Shown here: positions 54,082-61,755 of the stretch, piece after piece
Position numbering within the stretch: position 1 is the stretch's first letter
How the letters are laid out: each line of letters starts with the position of its first letter
Source of the DNA: Mycolicibacterium fallax
Lineage (GTDB): Bacteria > Actinomycetota > Actinomycetes > Mycobacteriales > Mycobacteriaceae
Assembly (NCBI RefSeq): GCF_010726955.1
Contig: NZ_AP022603.1
Span: 3,162,001 to 3,226,000, forward strand
DNA length: 64,000 bases
Direction: 5' to 3'
Notes under the pieces: model-generated
Told to the model about the DNA's origin: nothing
Database searches by the model: none
What the model saw: the letters and a program-made list of their open reading frames with translations, nothing else
Made by a program: the position numbers and the translations under genes

Positions 54082-54540
54082 CTAAGAACGGCTTAGGCGC
54101 AGTGTGCTGCTCTGCCGCCGTTGGGCCGGCCCGCACGCCGTCAGAGAGCCATTTGCCCTTCCAACACCGTGGGCTGTCAACGCGGCGATCTCGGCAGGTA
54201 GGCCAGCCGCGAACCGGAGCTCCAGCTCGTCGAGCACGTCCCGACGCGCCGCTGTAAGTAACAGAGCTGAATCGTCACGATGGGGGAGAACTCCGTGATC
54301 GCGCACATAGCAATCTGTGACGGTATCGATGAGGTCGTCCAGTGAGCTGGTGAGAAGGAGCGCGTCGTCGCCGGCGTGGCTCTCTGCGAACTCCTCGCAA
54401 CGGTCGCTGGACCATGTTGCCGGATAAGTAAGTTCTGACAGATACAGCTGCTTGATGGCCGCCTCCAATCGGCCGGACCACCCGTAGTCAGGCCAGTCGT
54501 GGATGACCGCCTGGGCGATCGCCTCGAATTGCGCGCTCAC
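54082..54540 (-). CDS. Hypothetical helical protein
   Basis: The 152-residue product of GTG 54540 is not recognised. It is largely helical and acidic (QFEAIAQAVIHDWPDYGW, then LEAAIKQLYLSELTYPATW, and DDALLLTSSLDDLIDTVTD). GAGGAG lies at proper spacing before the GTG. It follows the ATPase gene by about 80 bp in the same direction, so it is probably in the same transcript. The reading frame also remains open upstream into the ATPase gene, but that part has no coding character. Confidence 0.55.
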   Translation of the reverse strand: MSAQFEAIAQAVIHDWPDYGWSGRLEAAIKQLYLSELTYPATWSSDRCEEFAESHAGDDALLLTSSLDDLIDTVTDCYVRDHGVLPHRDDSALLLTAARRDVLDELELRFAAGLPAEIAALTAHGVGRANGSLTACGPAQRRQSSTLRLSRS

Positions 54541-54619
54541 GGACACCAACTCCTCACGTAGAGGGACGTGGTGCTGATTGTGCCCGAAAGGTCCGGCGCA
54601 GCCGTGACGACGAGCGCGG

Positions 54620-56203
54620 TCATGAGGCCTCGACGTCGAGATTGTCGCCCGAATGCTTGTTCGGGATGGTCTGGCGGGGCGCCGGCAGATCTTGAACAAA
54701 GGACGACAGCTCACGCGGAGCCGAAATGCGCGAGGGACGCGAGGATTGCGAGGGTTGTTTGGCCGACACATCTTTGTAGGGCGGATAGATGGTCCACAGC
54801 AGCACGTTCCGATGATTTCGAGCGCCATCGTCTTCGATCGCCCAACCCAGACTCCGGAGCGCAGGTGCGTGCCGTCGCAGGACGGCTGTGACATCCCGGC
54901 CGTTCCGAGGCCACTCCTTTGGTCTGCGCCAGGTGTCGCCGGTCGGCGTGACTGTCGCCAGCAGGTCGCCGCCGGACTTTCCGATGAGTGGTTCCCGGAT
55001 GTGCAGCCTTAGCTGTTCGATGAACGGGTCGGCGGACAGGCTGTCCTCGGAGAGTTGACTGGCGCGTGACAAGTAACGCCGGAAGCCATGGGTCGACAGA
55101 ATCTCGTCAACGGCCGCCAGCGTGCGACTGAAGTCCGCCATCCGTGGCGACACGTCGACCGAAATGGTTTCCAGCCGTTGATGAACCACGGCGGCCAGAT
55201 CAAGAAGCCCGCCCAAAATGCCTGGTAGAGCCGTGCGCCACTGTTGTCGCATCGTGGCTTCCGGTTGTCGCATGTGGCGATCAATGCGTCGCAGGTCGAC
55301 TGTCGCCAGTCGCTCCGCGAGGTCGGGTCGCACTGCGCCGACGTCGATGCCGTTGATGATGACGCACCGCCGGAATTTGATCACCGCGAGATCGGAGTCC
55401 GTGTACAACGCCCGTTTGACGTTGCCGTCGCCTGTGGCGGCACGGCACAGGGAATCCGACAACCAGGGCGGAATCGTCGACAGATTGTCCAAGGCAACAA
55501 CCCACGACCCGGACGCCGCAGTGACCCACGAATCGGAATCACGCGGTGCCTGCCGTAGGGGAACCGGTGACGGGTCGATGAGATCGACCAGCATGCGTGT
55601 GGTTGTGCTCTTGGCGCTGCCCTGCTCGGCGAACAGCGCCAAGATCGGGTGTGGGACGTCGGTCTGGACAAGAGCGGCAATGAGGGCAGCGAGGAGGACC
55701 GGTCGGTCTTCGAAGTCGACGTTGACGAAATCCCAGAGCTTCTCGATATCCCCGCCCTGAGCCGGCAGCGGCATCGCTCCGGTCAACTTGGTGCGTAGAA
55801 AGCGCACAGGTGCCCGCTCGGTCAGCGTCCACCGGCCCTGTCGGATACGAATCACCTGGCCGTTGGGTAGTCCGGTATCGATGTAGATCGTGCCGTCATC
55901 GTCAGCGACGCGGAGGTTCAGGCGTTCGGGCGGCTTCGTGGCAGCCAATCCTTCAAGGATCAGCGTGGCGTCAGTCAGGGCCTGGCCGCCGGCGACCGCG
56001 CCGGTCTCGGCGAAGTACCGTGCGGCTAGGTCGGCGCGTAGACCGGCCTTGCCGGCGCGGAGGAGCATGACCAAGTGCGGGCGATCGCGGTCAGCTCCGA
56101 ACGGCTCACCCTCATCGGAGAGTCCGAGCAGGTAGCGTTCCTGTGCCATGCCGACCAAGCGCGCGGCCACCGACTTCTTGTCCGTCTCGGTGTTGTCGCT
56201 CAT
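54620..56203 (-). CDS. P-loop ATPase/helicase-like protein of mobile element
   Basis: The 527-residue protein has a Walker A motif in FAEQGSAKSTTTRML near residue 200, a Walker B-like WVVALDNLS about 45 residues later, and an arginine-rich region after it (ERLATVDLRRIDRHMRQ). The N-terminal 130 residues form a separate beta-rich domain (IYIDTGLPNGQVIRI). The overall plan resembles DUF927/primase-associated ATPases of phage satellites and integrative elements, which help replication of the excised DNA. It lies downstream of the excisionase-like gene on the same strand. Confidence 0.7.
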   Translation of the reverse strand: MSDNTETDKKSVAARLVGMAQERYLLGLSDEGEPFGADRDRPHLVMLLRAGKAGLRADLAARYFAETGAVAGGQALTDATLILEGLAATKPPERLNLRVADDDGTIYIDTGLPNGQVIRIRQGRWTLTERAPVRFLRTKLTGAMPLPAQGGDIEKLWDFVNVDFEDRPVLLAALIAALVQTDVPHPILALFAEQGSAKSTTTRMLVDLIDPSPVPLRQAPRDSDSWVTAASGSWVVALDNLSTIPPWLSDSLCRAATGDGNVKRALYTDSDLAVIKFRRCVIINGIDVGAVRPDLAERLATVDLRRIDRHMRQPEATMRQQWRTALPGILGGLLDLAAVVHQRLETISVDVSPRMADFSRTLAAVDEILSTHGFRRYLSRASQLSEDSLSADPFIEQLRLHIREPLIGKSGGDLLATVTPTGDTWRRPKEWPRNGRDVTAVLRRHAPALRSLGWAIEDDGARNHRNVLLWTIYPPYKDVSAKQPSQSSRPSRISAPRELSSFVQDLPAPRQTIPNKHSGDNLDVEAS

Positions 56204-56293
56204 AGGATTTCCTGCACACCGTGCTTATGCAGGCTGCGTTGACGAGCTATTCTCATGTGGAACTTCCGTGTCGGATGATCAGGTGGTTCGAAC

Positions 56294-56324
56294 AAAGACC
56301 TCGGCTAGGCCCCGGGGTCTTTTT
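56294..56324. terminator. Intrinsic terminator between ATPase and excisionase-like genes
   Basis: AAAGACC pairs with GGTCTTT around a GC-rich inner stem, followed by TTTTT on the plus strand and a shorter T-rich run on the minus strand. It lies between the excisionase-like stop and the ATPase start, so it could attenuate read-through. Confidence 0.55.
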
Positions 56325-56336
56325 CGTGGGCGCGGT

Positions 56337-56534
56337 TCACGCGGCGTCTCCGCCTCCCCGCCGGGTCGCGGTTTCTTGTTCCGCGATCCATCGCAGTACC
56401 TCGTCGCGCCGGTACACGACCCGGCGGCCCAAGGTGAAACTGGCCGGCCCGATATCGCAGTGGCGCCAGTAGCGGAGAGTTCCAACGGGGACGCCGATGA
56501 TGTCCGAAACCTGTTTGGCGCTCAGTAGATCCAT
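56337..56534 (-). CDS. Excisionase-like HTH protein
   Basis: The 65-residue protein starts MDLLSAKQVSDIIGVPVGTL at ATG 56534 with GAGGAG 8 nt upstream. It continues YWRHCDIGPASFTLGRRVVYR and EVLRWIAEQE, the small winged-helix pattern of AlpA/Xis-type proteins (MerR-like HTH). Divergent from the integrase gene, it is likely the recombination directionality factor or a regulator of the first integrative element. Confidence 0.8.
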   Translation of the reverse strand: MDLLSAKQVSDIIGVPVGTLRYWRHCDIGPASFTLGRRVVYRRDEVLRWIAEQETATRRGGGDAA

Positions 56535-56701
56535 GTAGCTGCTCCTCAATGGTGGGTTCTGTCAACGAATCCAACGGTGGTGGTGGCGCCCTGCATTTGT
56601 CCACCAGTACCCTCAACTTCGCCTACAAATTGACTTCAGCCGAACGCTTTCGTCGGCTGTCGGTGGTCGGTGTGAAACTGGCGGTAGAGGAGGTGGTCGA
56701 C

Positions 56702-57871
56702 TTGCAGCGACGAAACCGTCGGGCTGGTGTCGAGGACCGGTGGCGTCGATCAGACGGGAGCCCCACCGCACGTAGCGGTATGGGCCGCCGCTGGTTGGCC
56801 CGTTACGTCGACGATCAAGGCGGGGAGAACACGCGTTCGTTCGACCGCAAGGTGGACGCTCAGGCCTTTCTCAATGAGATCACGGCCGCTCAGACGATCG
56901 GCACCTATGTCGCGCCGAAAGCCGGGCGCATCACCGTCCGTGAGCTGCATGGGAAATGGCTTGGCACACAGGGTCATTTGAAGGAGACGACGGTTGCGAC
57001 ACGCGCATTCGCCTGGTCGGGCTACGTCGAAGGCCGGTGGGCCGCGGTCGCTGTAGCCGACGTGCAATCGTCGGATATCAGGGCGTGGGTGCAGCAATTG
57101 GCGGCGGGCGGAGCCAAACCGGCCACCATCGAGAACGCGCTCAGCGTCCTGAGGCAGATCTTGGAGATGGCCGTCGACGATCGACGGATCCCCCGCAATC
57201 CGTGCACAGGAGTGAAGTCGCCGCGACGACAGCACCGAGCGCGGGGCTACCTGACACACCAGCAGGTGGAGCTTCTGGCCCGCGAGGTCGGCGAGTACGC
57301 CGTTGTTGTTCGATTCCTGGCCTACACCGGGCTGCGCTGGGGCGAGATGGCAGCGCTACGGGTGGAGTCCTTCGACATGCTCCGCCGGAGGGTAAATATC
57401 CGTGAGGCGGTCGCCGAGGTCAAGGGACGTGTGGTGTGGTCGTCACCCAAATCCCACGAGCGTCGCTCGGTGCCCTTCCCTGCGTTCCTTGCTGATCCGC
57501 TGGCCGCGATCATGATCGGCAAGCGACGAGACGATTTGGTGTTCACGTCACCCGGCGGAGCATTGTTGCGAGTGTCGACGTGGCGGCCGCGGGTGTTCAA
57601 CATGGCTGTCCAACGGCTTCAGGAAGCAGACCCGGCGTATCCCACCGTCACGCCTCACGACCTTCGTCATACGGCAGCGTCCTTGTCGATCAGCGCCGGG
57701 GCCAACGTCAAGGCTGTTCAGACGATGCTGGGACACGCTTCTGCGGTCTTGACCCTGGATACGTATGCCGACCTGTTCCCCGACGACCTGGAGCAAGTTT
57801 CAGTTGCACTAGATGCCGCGCGAATGCGGTCTCTGGCAGCCACTGCGGACCAGCTGCGGACTGGGAAGTAA
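56702..57871 (+). CDS. Tyrosine recombinase (integrase) of the left element
   Basis: The 389-residue integrase has the N-terminal arm-binding region (VEDRW, RWLARYVDDQGGENTRSF), the SAM-like core-binding domain (LHGKWLGTQGH onward) and the catalytic domain with TGLRWGE (first Arg), HDLRHTAAS (His-x-x-Arg), GHAS and the nucleophile in DTYADLFPD. TTG 56702 with AGAGGAGG at 8 nt is the best start; GTG 56672 and ATG 56549 are in-frame alternatives. Its 3' end lies 54 bp from the tRNA-Pro attachment core, as usual for elements that use tRNA genes. Confidence 0.92.
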   Translation: MQRRNRRAGVEDRWRRSDGSPTARSGMGRRWLARYVDDQGGENTRSFDRKVDAQAFLNEITAAQTIGTYVAPKAGRITVRELHGKWLGTQGHLKETTVATRAFAWSGYVEGRWAAVAVADVQSSDIRAWVQQLAAGGAKPATIENALSVLRQILEMAVDDRRIPRNPCTGVKSPRRQHRARGYLTHQQVELLAREVGEYAVVVRFLAYTGLRWGEMAALRVESFDMLRRRVNIREAVAEVKGRVVWSSPKSHERRSVPFPAFLADPLAAIMIGKRRDDLVFTSPGGALLRVSTWRPRVFNMAVQRLQEADPAYPTVTPHDLRHTAASLSISAGANVKAVQTMLGHASAVLTLDTYADLFPDDLEQVSVALDAARMRSLAATADQLRTGK

Positions 57872-57906
57872 GAAGGCCCCGACCGGAATTCCCGGTCAGG
57901 GCCTTC
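57872..57906. terminator. Strong intrinsic terminator after integrase
   Basis: A stem of about 15 bp, GAAGGCCCCGACCGG with its near-perfect complement after a short AATTC loop, begins one base after the integrase stop. It can work in either direction and may insulate the attachment site from integrase transcription. Confidence 0.8.
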
Positions 57907-57924
57907 TACCTGCAGTCACACGAG

Positions 57925-57970
57925 TCGGGGTGGCGGGATTCGAACCCACGACCTCTTCGTCCCGAACGAA
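57925..57970 (-). other. tRNA-Pro(CGG) 3' half, attachment-site core
   Basis: The complement strand reads TTCGTTCGGGACGAAGAGG, GTCGTGGGTTCGAATCCC and GCCACCCCGA. These are the anticodon arm (loop TTCGGGA, anticodon CGG), variable region, T arm (GTTCGAATC) and acceptor 3' strand of tRNA-Pro. The sequence upstream does not form the D arm or the 5' acceptor strand, so this is a 3' fragment, not a full gene. Such fragments mark the attachment core left by tyrosine integrases. It sits between two integrases whose 3' ends face it. The intact tRNA is expected to the right of the window on the minus strand. Confidence 0.82.
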
Positions 57971-58011
57971 CGGGACTATAGGCTATCCTGGCACTTTACG
58001 GATAAGTATTC

Positions 58012-58028
58012 TATACACACTGTGTATA
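58012..58028. promoter_or_regulatory. 17-bp perfect palindrome beside the attachment core
   Basis: TATACACA-C-TGTGTATA is an exact 8+1+8 palindrome in an AT-rich stretch, rare in this GC-rich window, 42 bp from the attachment core and about 85 bp from the second integrase stop. It suits an arm-type integrase or excisionase site. Confidence 0.45.
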
Positions 58029-58111
58029 AACACCAGGTAGGAACGGTTTCAGTTAGCCGTCTCGTACTATCCATCCAATGAGTGATAAAGCTCCTGACAC
58101 TCATGTGACAC

Positions 58112-59326
58112 TCAGACACACGGCGGGGTACCAGCGTCCCGCTGCTGTTCAGACGGGGTAAGCATATTCGCCACGGCGCGGTCGAACGCGGCGGCGACAC
58201 CGTCCAGGTCGGCGGGGAACAGGTCGGAGTAGGTGTCCAACGTGAGCGCCGCTGACTTGTGTCCCAACATCGTCTGCACCGCTTTCACGTTCGCGTTCTC
58301 ACTGATAGCCAGAGATGCGGCGGTGTGCCTCATGTCGTGAGGGGTCGCCACGGGGAAGTCCGCATGTGCCACACCCTCGGCGTCCACATCCCGCAATCTG
58401 TCGATAGCGGTGTTCCACGTCCGCTTCCGCCAGGAGTTGAGACGCAAGGTTCCGCCCTTCGGCGCTTGGAACACCTGTTCGTCGCGCTTCTTGTCCACAC
58501 ACAACAACGACAGATCATCCACCAGGAACTTCGGGAACGGCACCGAACGACGCCGCTTGCCCTTGGTCGGTGTCCACACCAACCGCCCCTTGACCTCGGT
58601 CACCTGCTGCCTCACCTCAATGCGCCGCCGTAAAAAGTCAAGGTCTCGCACCTCCAGCGCCGCCACCTCACCGAACCGCAACCCGGTGTAGGCAAGGAAC
58701 AACACGAGAACGCGGTAGCGGGGGTCGATGGTCGCTGCCAACTCCCAGACCTGCTCATGGGTCAGATACGCACGGGGTCGATGGTCACGCGGCGGGAGTT
58801 TCACACCAACAGCGGGGTTCACCGACAGGCGTTTATCCTCAACTGCCAGAGCCAGCACCATCCGAAGTACACCGACAGCGTTCTCGATGGTCGCCGCGCG
58901 CGCACCATCCTCCACCATCTCGGTAACCCAGGTTCGGACAGCGCTCTTCTTCACGTCCCGCACTGCCCGCTTACGCCACTTCGGGGACACCCAGGTCTCC
59001 CAAGTGATTTCGCGGGTGTTTTGGGTTGAGTCAGCGATACCAGCCTGTTGGGTCAGCCAGTCCTCATACACCGCTTCCACGGTCACCAGTCCCGCTTTTT
59101 CGGTCACGTAGTCGCCCTGCAGCAGCTTCGCGTTCACCGCGTCACGATGGTTCTCGGCGTCCACCTTCCGCTCGAAATAGCCGCCGCCGCCCGCACGTTC
59201 ACCGTCCAGGTTCACGACGACGACACGCCAGCGTTTGCCAGTTCCGTTGCGCGACTTGGGCTGCTTGTCCTTGCGGTACCAGGTGTCCTCGACACGGGCT
59301 CCAGGCTTGCGCGCTATATCACTCAT
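58112..59326 (-). CDS. Tyrosine recombinase (integrase) of the right element
   Basis: The 404-residue integrase starts MSDIARKPGARVEDTWY at ATG 59326, inside the end of the Xre gene. Catalytic features are TGLRFGE, HDMRHTAAS, LGHKSA and DTYSDLFP. It resembles the integrase at 56702 in domain plan and in many motifs but is clearly a different protein. Its 3' end points at the same tRNA-Pro fragment from the other side. The operon Xre-integrase suggests that the Xre protein controls integrase expression. Confidence 0.92.
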   Translation of the reverse strand: MSDIARKPGARVEDTWYRKDKQPKSRNGTGKRWRVVVVNLDGERAGGGGYFERKVDAENHRDAVNAKLLQGDYVTEKAGLVTVEAVYEDWLTQQAGIADSTQNTREITWETWVSPKWRKRAVRDVKKSAVRTWVTEMVEDGARAATIENAVGVLRMVLALAVEDKRLSVNPAVGVKLPPRDHRPRAYLTHEQVWELAATIDPRYRVLVLFLAYTGLRFGEVAALEVRDLDFLRRRIEVRQQVTEVKGRLVWTPTKGKRRRSVPFPKFLVDDLSLLCVDKKRDEQVFQAPKGGTLRLNSWRKRTWNTAIDRLRDVDAEGVAHADFPVATPHDMRHTAASLAISENANVKAVQTMLGHKSAALTLDTYSDLFPADLDGVAAAFDRAVANMLTPSEQQRDAGTPPCV

Positions 59327-59852
59327 CAGGATCACCCTTGGTCGGATGGATGACAACGGACGCGGCGGTGTTCGTCAGGGCTTCCCTGACAGCGGGGATG
59401 AGGTCAGCGTCCGCCTTCAGTCCGATGAAGGCGGGTTGGCTGCGCTTCAGCCAATCCACCAGGTCATCGGCGTTGTCCAGGAACTCATCATCGGACACCG
59501 CCGCGCCATGCTCTGATTCCTCCAATGCCACAACAGCATCCAGGAAACCCTGTCCGTAATCGTGTAGGGCTGCGTACGCCGCGTCTCGGCGGGCTTCGGC
59601 TCGCGTCACCATCTCTTCAGGGGACACGGGAGCCATATCCCGTAGCAACTCATCAGCGGACAGTCCCAGCGCGGTGGCGATGTCGCGTAGCTCGATTGCC
59701 CGAACTGCTCGTGTGCCCAGCTCGATGCGTCCGTACACCACCTGCGCCAAGCCCAGGCGCTCGGACATGTCCTTCTGAGACATACCAGCCGCTGCGCGGC
59801 GGCGTCGGATGATCGCGCCCAGAGCTTTGTCGTCAGCTTCCACAATTCTCAC
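59319..59852 (-). CDS. Xre-family repressor of the right element
   Basis: The protein of about 177 residues has an N-terminal Xre HTH: IIRRRRAAAGMSQKDMSERL, then GLAQVVYGRIELGTRAVRAI. Its C-terminal extension (EEMVTRAEARRDAAYAALHD, then DDLVDWLKRSQPAF) is acidic and helical. GTG 59852 is the probable start, with GTG 59843 as an alternative. GTAC-N7-GTAC and a dyad at 59917-59929 lie between it and the divergent excisionase-like gene, an arrangement typical of a lysogeny-type switch. It overlaps the integrase by 8 nt. Confidence 0.85.
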   Translation of the reverse strand: MRIVEADDKALGAIIRRRRAAAGMSQKDMSERLGLAQVVYGRIELGTRAVRAIELRDIATALGLSADELLRDMAPVSPEEMVTRAEARRDAAYAALHDYGQGFLDAVVALEESEHGAAVSDDEFLDNADDLVDWLKRSQPAFIGLKADADLIPAVREALTNTAASVVIHPTKGDPDE

Positions 59853-59916
59853 CGTACCTGATGCGTACAAGGTATCCAATTCCTACTAACTATGATACAC
59901 TAATCGTGAAGGATAA

Positions 59917-59929
59917 ATGCACCGTGCAT
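59917..59929. promoter_or_regulatory. Dyad operator candidate between Xre and excisionase-like genes
   Basis: ATGCAC-C-GTGCAT is a perfect 6+1+6 palindrome in the divergent intergenic region, 26 bp before the excisionase-like start and just upstream of its AGAGGAGG. Repression of that promoter by the Xre protein is the likely role. Confidence 0.45.
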
Positions 59930-59954
59930 AATCCCAGCTTAGAGGAGGTGCCGA

Positions 59955-60200
59955 ATGGCACGAAGGAAGAGCGACACCGCTGCGGCACCCGCCGTGGACG
60001 TTGACGCTGAGTTTTTGACACCCGTCCAGGTGTCCCAACGTCTGAAGGTCAGCCGCCAGACGCTGAGCTACTGGAGGAGCCGAAACACGGGACCGCTGAG
60101 CTTCGCGCTCGGACACACCGTCCGCTACCCCGCCGCCGAACTGGAGCAGTGGATATCGGATCAGATGAGGGAAACCGCACGCGGCGGTGTGAGCGCGTAA
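59955..60200 (+). CDS. Excisionase-like HTH protein of the right element
   Basis: The 81-residue protein has a disordered N-terminus (ARRKSDTAAAPAVDVD) and a MerR/Xis-type winged helix (FLTPVQVSQRLKVSRQTL, SYWRSRNTGPLSF, RYPAAELEQWI). ATG 59955 has AGAGGAGGTG at ideal spacing. It diverges from the Xre repressor and begins the plus-strand early region of the element, so a role in excision or regulation is likely. Confidence 0.82.
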   Translation: MARRKSDTAAAPAVDVDAEFLTPVQVSQRLKVSRQTLSYWRSRNTGPLSFALGHTVRYPAAELEQWISDQMRETARGGVSA

Positions 60201-60285
60201 CAACAGAATTTCCCCACAAAGGGGAAAACCCCGTTCGCAGCGGGGGTTCAACCAAAGAATGAATCAAGAGAAAGAGTAACACAGA

Positions 60286-60387
60286 ATGTCCGATGAATTC
60301 ACGAAAGAGCAACTGGCACTTCATGAGCGCCAGGCTGCGGTAGTCGCCGCCGCCGAGGTCATCGAGGCGGTGTCCGAGCATGAGTAA
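60286..60387 (+). CDS. Small protein of 33 residues
   Basis: ATG 60286 opens MSDEFTKEQLALHERQ and ends AVSEHE at TAA 60385-60387. AAAGAG lies upstream at about 12 nt. It is acidic and entirely helical in character. The stop overlaps the ATG of the next gene by 8 nt, which supports real translation and coupling. The function is unknown. Confidence 0.5.
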   Translation: MSDEFTKEQLALHERQAAVVAAAEVIEAVSEHE

Positions 60388-60679
60388 AGCCCTCACCGCC
60401 GCGATAACTAAACGCGATCTGATGACGAGAACGGGAGCATCCGCCGCGTCCATCGAGGTCATGGACAGGCGCATCGCCCGCCTCCAGCCCAAGGGGAAAG
60501 CTGAACAGCCCAAGGGGAAAGAGAAGGGCATGGCGCAAGCAGCCGAGCCCGAGCCCAACAGCTTCGACGCCGCGTTGTCGTCCAGCACCGCTGCCGCTCA
60601 TCGGCACCTCTGCACACGGTGCCTGCACACGGCGATGGTGCTGGACGCTGCGGGAATCGAGTACGAGATAGCGTCCTGA
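60380..60679 (+). CDS. Small hypothetical protein with CxxC motif
   Basis: The 99-residue protein (MSKALTAAITKRDLMTRTGA start) has an N-terminal HTH-like segment (MTRTGASAASIEVMDRRI), a Lys-rich middle with the repeated PKGK, and a C-terminal HLCTRCLHTAMVLDAAG segment with two cysteines and histidines that could bind a metal. It is coupled to the small upstream frame by overlap. No family is recognised. Confidence 0.55.
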   Translation: MSKALTAAITKRDLMTRTGASAASIEVMDRRIARLQPKGKAEQPKGKEKGMAQAAEPEPNSFDAALSSSTAAAHRHLCTRCLHTAMVLDAAGIEYEIAS

Positions 60680-60698
60680 TCAGCCCCTGCAACAACGG

Positions 60699-60733
60699 AG
60701 AGCCCCTCGTCCATATCGGACGGGGGGTTTCTC
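60699..60733. terminator. Intrinsic terminator after the small genes
   Basis: CCCCTCGTCC and GGACGGGGGG pair around an ATATC loop and are followed by TTTCTCTGTT. It lies 20 bp after the stop of the small CxxC protein gene. Confidence 0.65.
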
Positions 60734-60807
60734 TGTTCCAGGGGCCGGACAGCCACACGCTGCGGGACGGTGTTCAGGGACGGTTAACAGGATGCCGCTG
60801 CGCTGCC

Positions 60808-60850
60808 TATGCCCCTGGGAAATACCTCTCTAGTCAGTCCCAGGGGCATA
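60808..60850. repeat. Hairpin 1 of a covarying pair
   Basis: TATGCCCCTGGGA pairs perfectly with TCCCAGGGGCATA (13-bp stem) around a 17-nt loop ending GTCAG. No T tract follows. The inner stem and the loop end recur in hairpin 2 at 60942-60987. Confidence 0.75.
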
Positions 60851-60941
60851 ACTCATACACCCCACACCAACCCAAAAACCCAATCTGACCTGCATGTATC
60901 ATGTCCCTCCCGCTGAATGTTGTTGTGGGACTAGGGATATG

Positions 60942-60987
60942 CGTAAGCCCCTGGGAAAGACTATGTGGTCAGTCCCAGGGGCTTACG
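60942..60987. repeat. Hairpin 2 of a covarying pair
   Basis: CGTAAGCCCCTGGGA pairs perfectly with TCCCAGGGGCTTACG (15-bp stem) around a 16-nt loop ending GTCAG. The inner ten base pairs equal those of hairpin 1, while the outer pairs differ on both sides in a complementary way. It lies just after the stop of the minus-strand gene at 61007, so it may also act as its terminator. Confidence 0.75.
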
Positions 60988-61006
60988 GGTGTCTAGGTCA
61001 GTGGGA

Positions 61007-61753
61007 TTACGCTGCGCCCTCGGTGTTGAGCGCTGCTTTCTCGTCCCCCTGCCGCAACCAGCCAGCTATGTCCTCGTGCCTCTTCGACCACTCATCAACG
61101 CTGCGGGGTGGGACACGGCGGGAAGTCCAGTTGATGCTGCGGTTATCCCGCTTGCGACTCTTCGGTGACTCATACCCCGCTGCCACCGACAGCCGCGCAT
61201 CGGTGGTTTTGAAACCGCTCAGCTCCATACCGATGCTCATCGCTCCAATCGCTGCCAGTATCGCCGTAGACACACGGTATTTGTCGTGTGTCCCTTGGAC
61301 ATTCATGGTGAGCCTCGTACGGGCTTCCTCGTCCAGTTCGGGCAGCATTCCACCAGCTTTTCCAGCTCCTGATCCCGTTGCCCAGCGCAGCGCCGTGGGA
61401 AGGGGGAACTCGGTGACGGGCACTCTTAGTCGATGAAGCTCTGCCAGCAACATCGTGTGTACCGCAGCGCGACGGGCTGCGGATGGGTCGGTCTTCATGT
61501 CTCTCCACATGAATTTGCTGCACACGGCTAACGCGGGAAGCGTGCCGTTCTCGGTGATCTGCTTAACCACTTGGGACACCGCCGCCGATACGTGATGATG
61601 CGTGTTATAGAGGCTGTACGGTGGCTGCGTAGTCACTGAAAAGCTGTAGCCATCAACGGTATCGGGCGCGGCGCTGTGGATGACAGCTAAGTGAATCATG
61701 CTGCTCGTCACGTCGATTCCGATGACGCGGGGGTTGTCGTAGTCGGTCAACAT
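61007..61753 (-). CDS. Hypothetical protein with RNase-H/RuvC-like N-terminus
   Basis: The 248-residue protein starts MLTDYDNPRVIGIDVTSSMI. The strand RVIGIDVTSSMIHLAVIHS resembles the first strand of RuvC/RNase-H-fold nucleases, with Asp14 as a candidate metal ligand, and LPALAVCSKFMW and LLAELHRLRVPVTEFP could be later core elements. The C-terminus is basic (KSRKRDNRSINWTSRR). It follows the FtsK-type gene directly on the same strand. A nuclease or resolvase role in transfer or replication is possible but unproven. Confidence 0.55.
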   Translation of the reverse strand: MLTDYDNPRVIGIDVTSSMIHLAVIHSAAPDTVDGYSFSVTTQPPYSLYNTHHHVSAAVSQVVKQITENGTLPALAVCSKFMWRDMKTDPSAARRAAVHTMLLAELHRLRVPVTEFPLPTALRWATGSGAGKAGGMLPELDEEARTRLTMNVQGTHDKYRVSTAILAAIGAMSIGMELSGFKTTDARLSVAAGYESPKSRKRDNRSINWTSRRVPPRSVDEWSKRHEDIAGWLRQGDEKAALNTEGAA

Positions 61754-61755
61754 GG

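Noticed and set aside
54541-54622. 27-codon frame starting at the ATPase stop (MTALVVTAAPDL)
   Set aside because: It overlaps the ATPase stop but has no family resemblance, and the better-supported GTG 54540 starts where it ends; it may be only a coupling leader.
53900-57906. CRISPR array in the mobile region
   Set aside because: No regularly spaced repeat of 24-40 bp with unique spacers was found here or elsewhere in the window.
57925-57970. Functional tRNA gene
   Set aside because: Only the anticodon arm to 3' end is present; no D arm or 5' acceptor strand can be formed from the adjoining bases.
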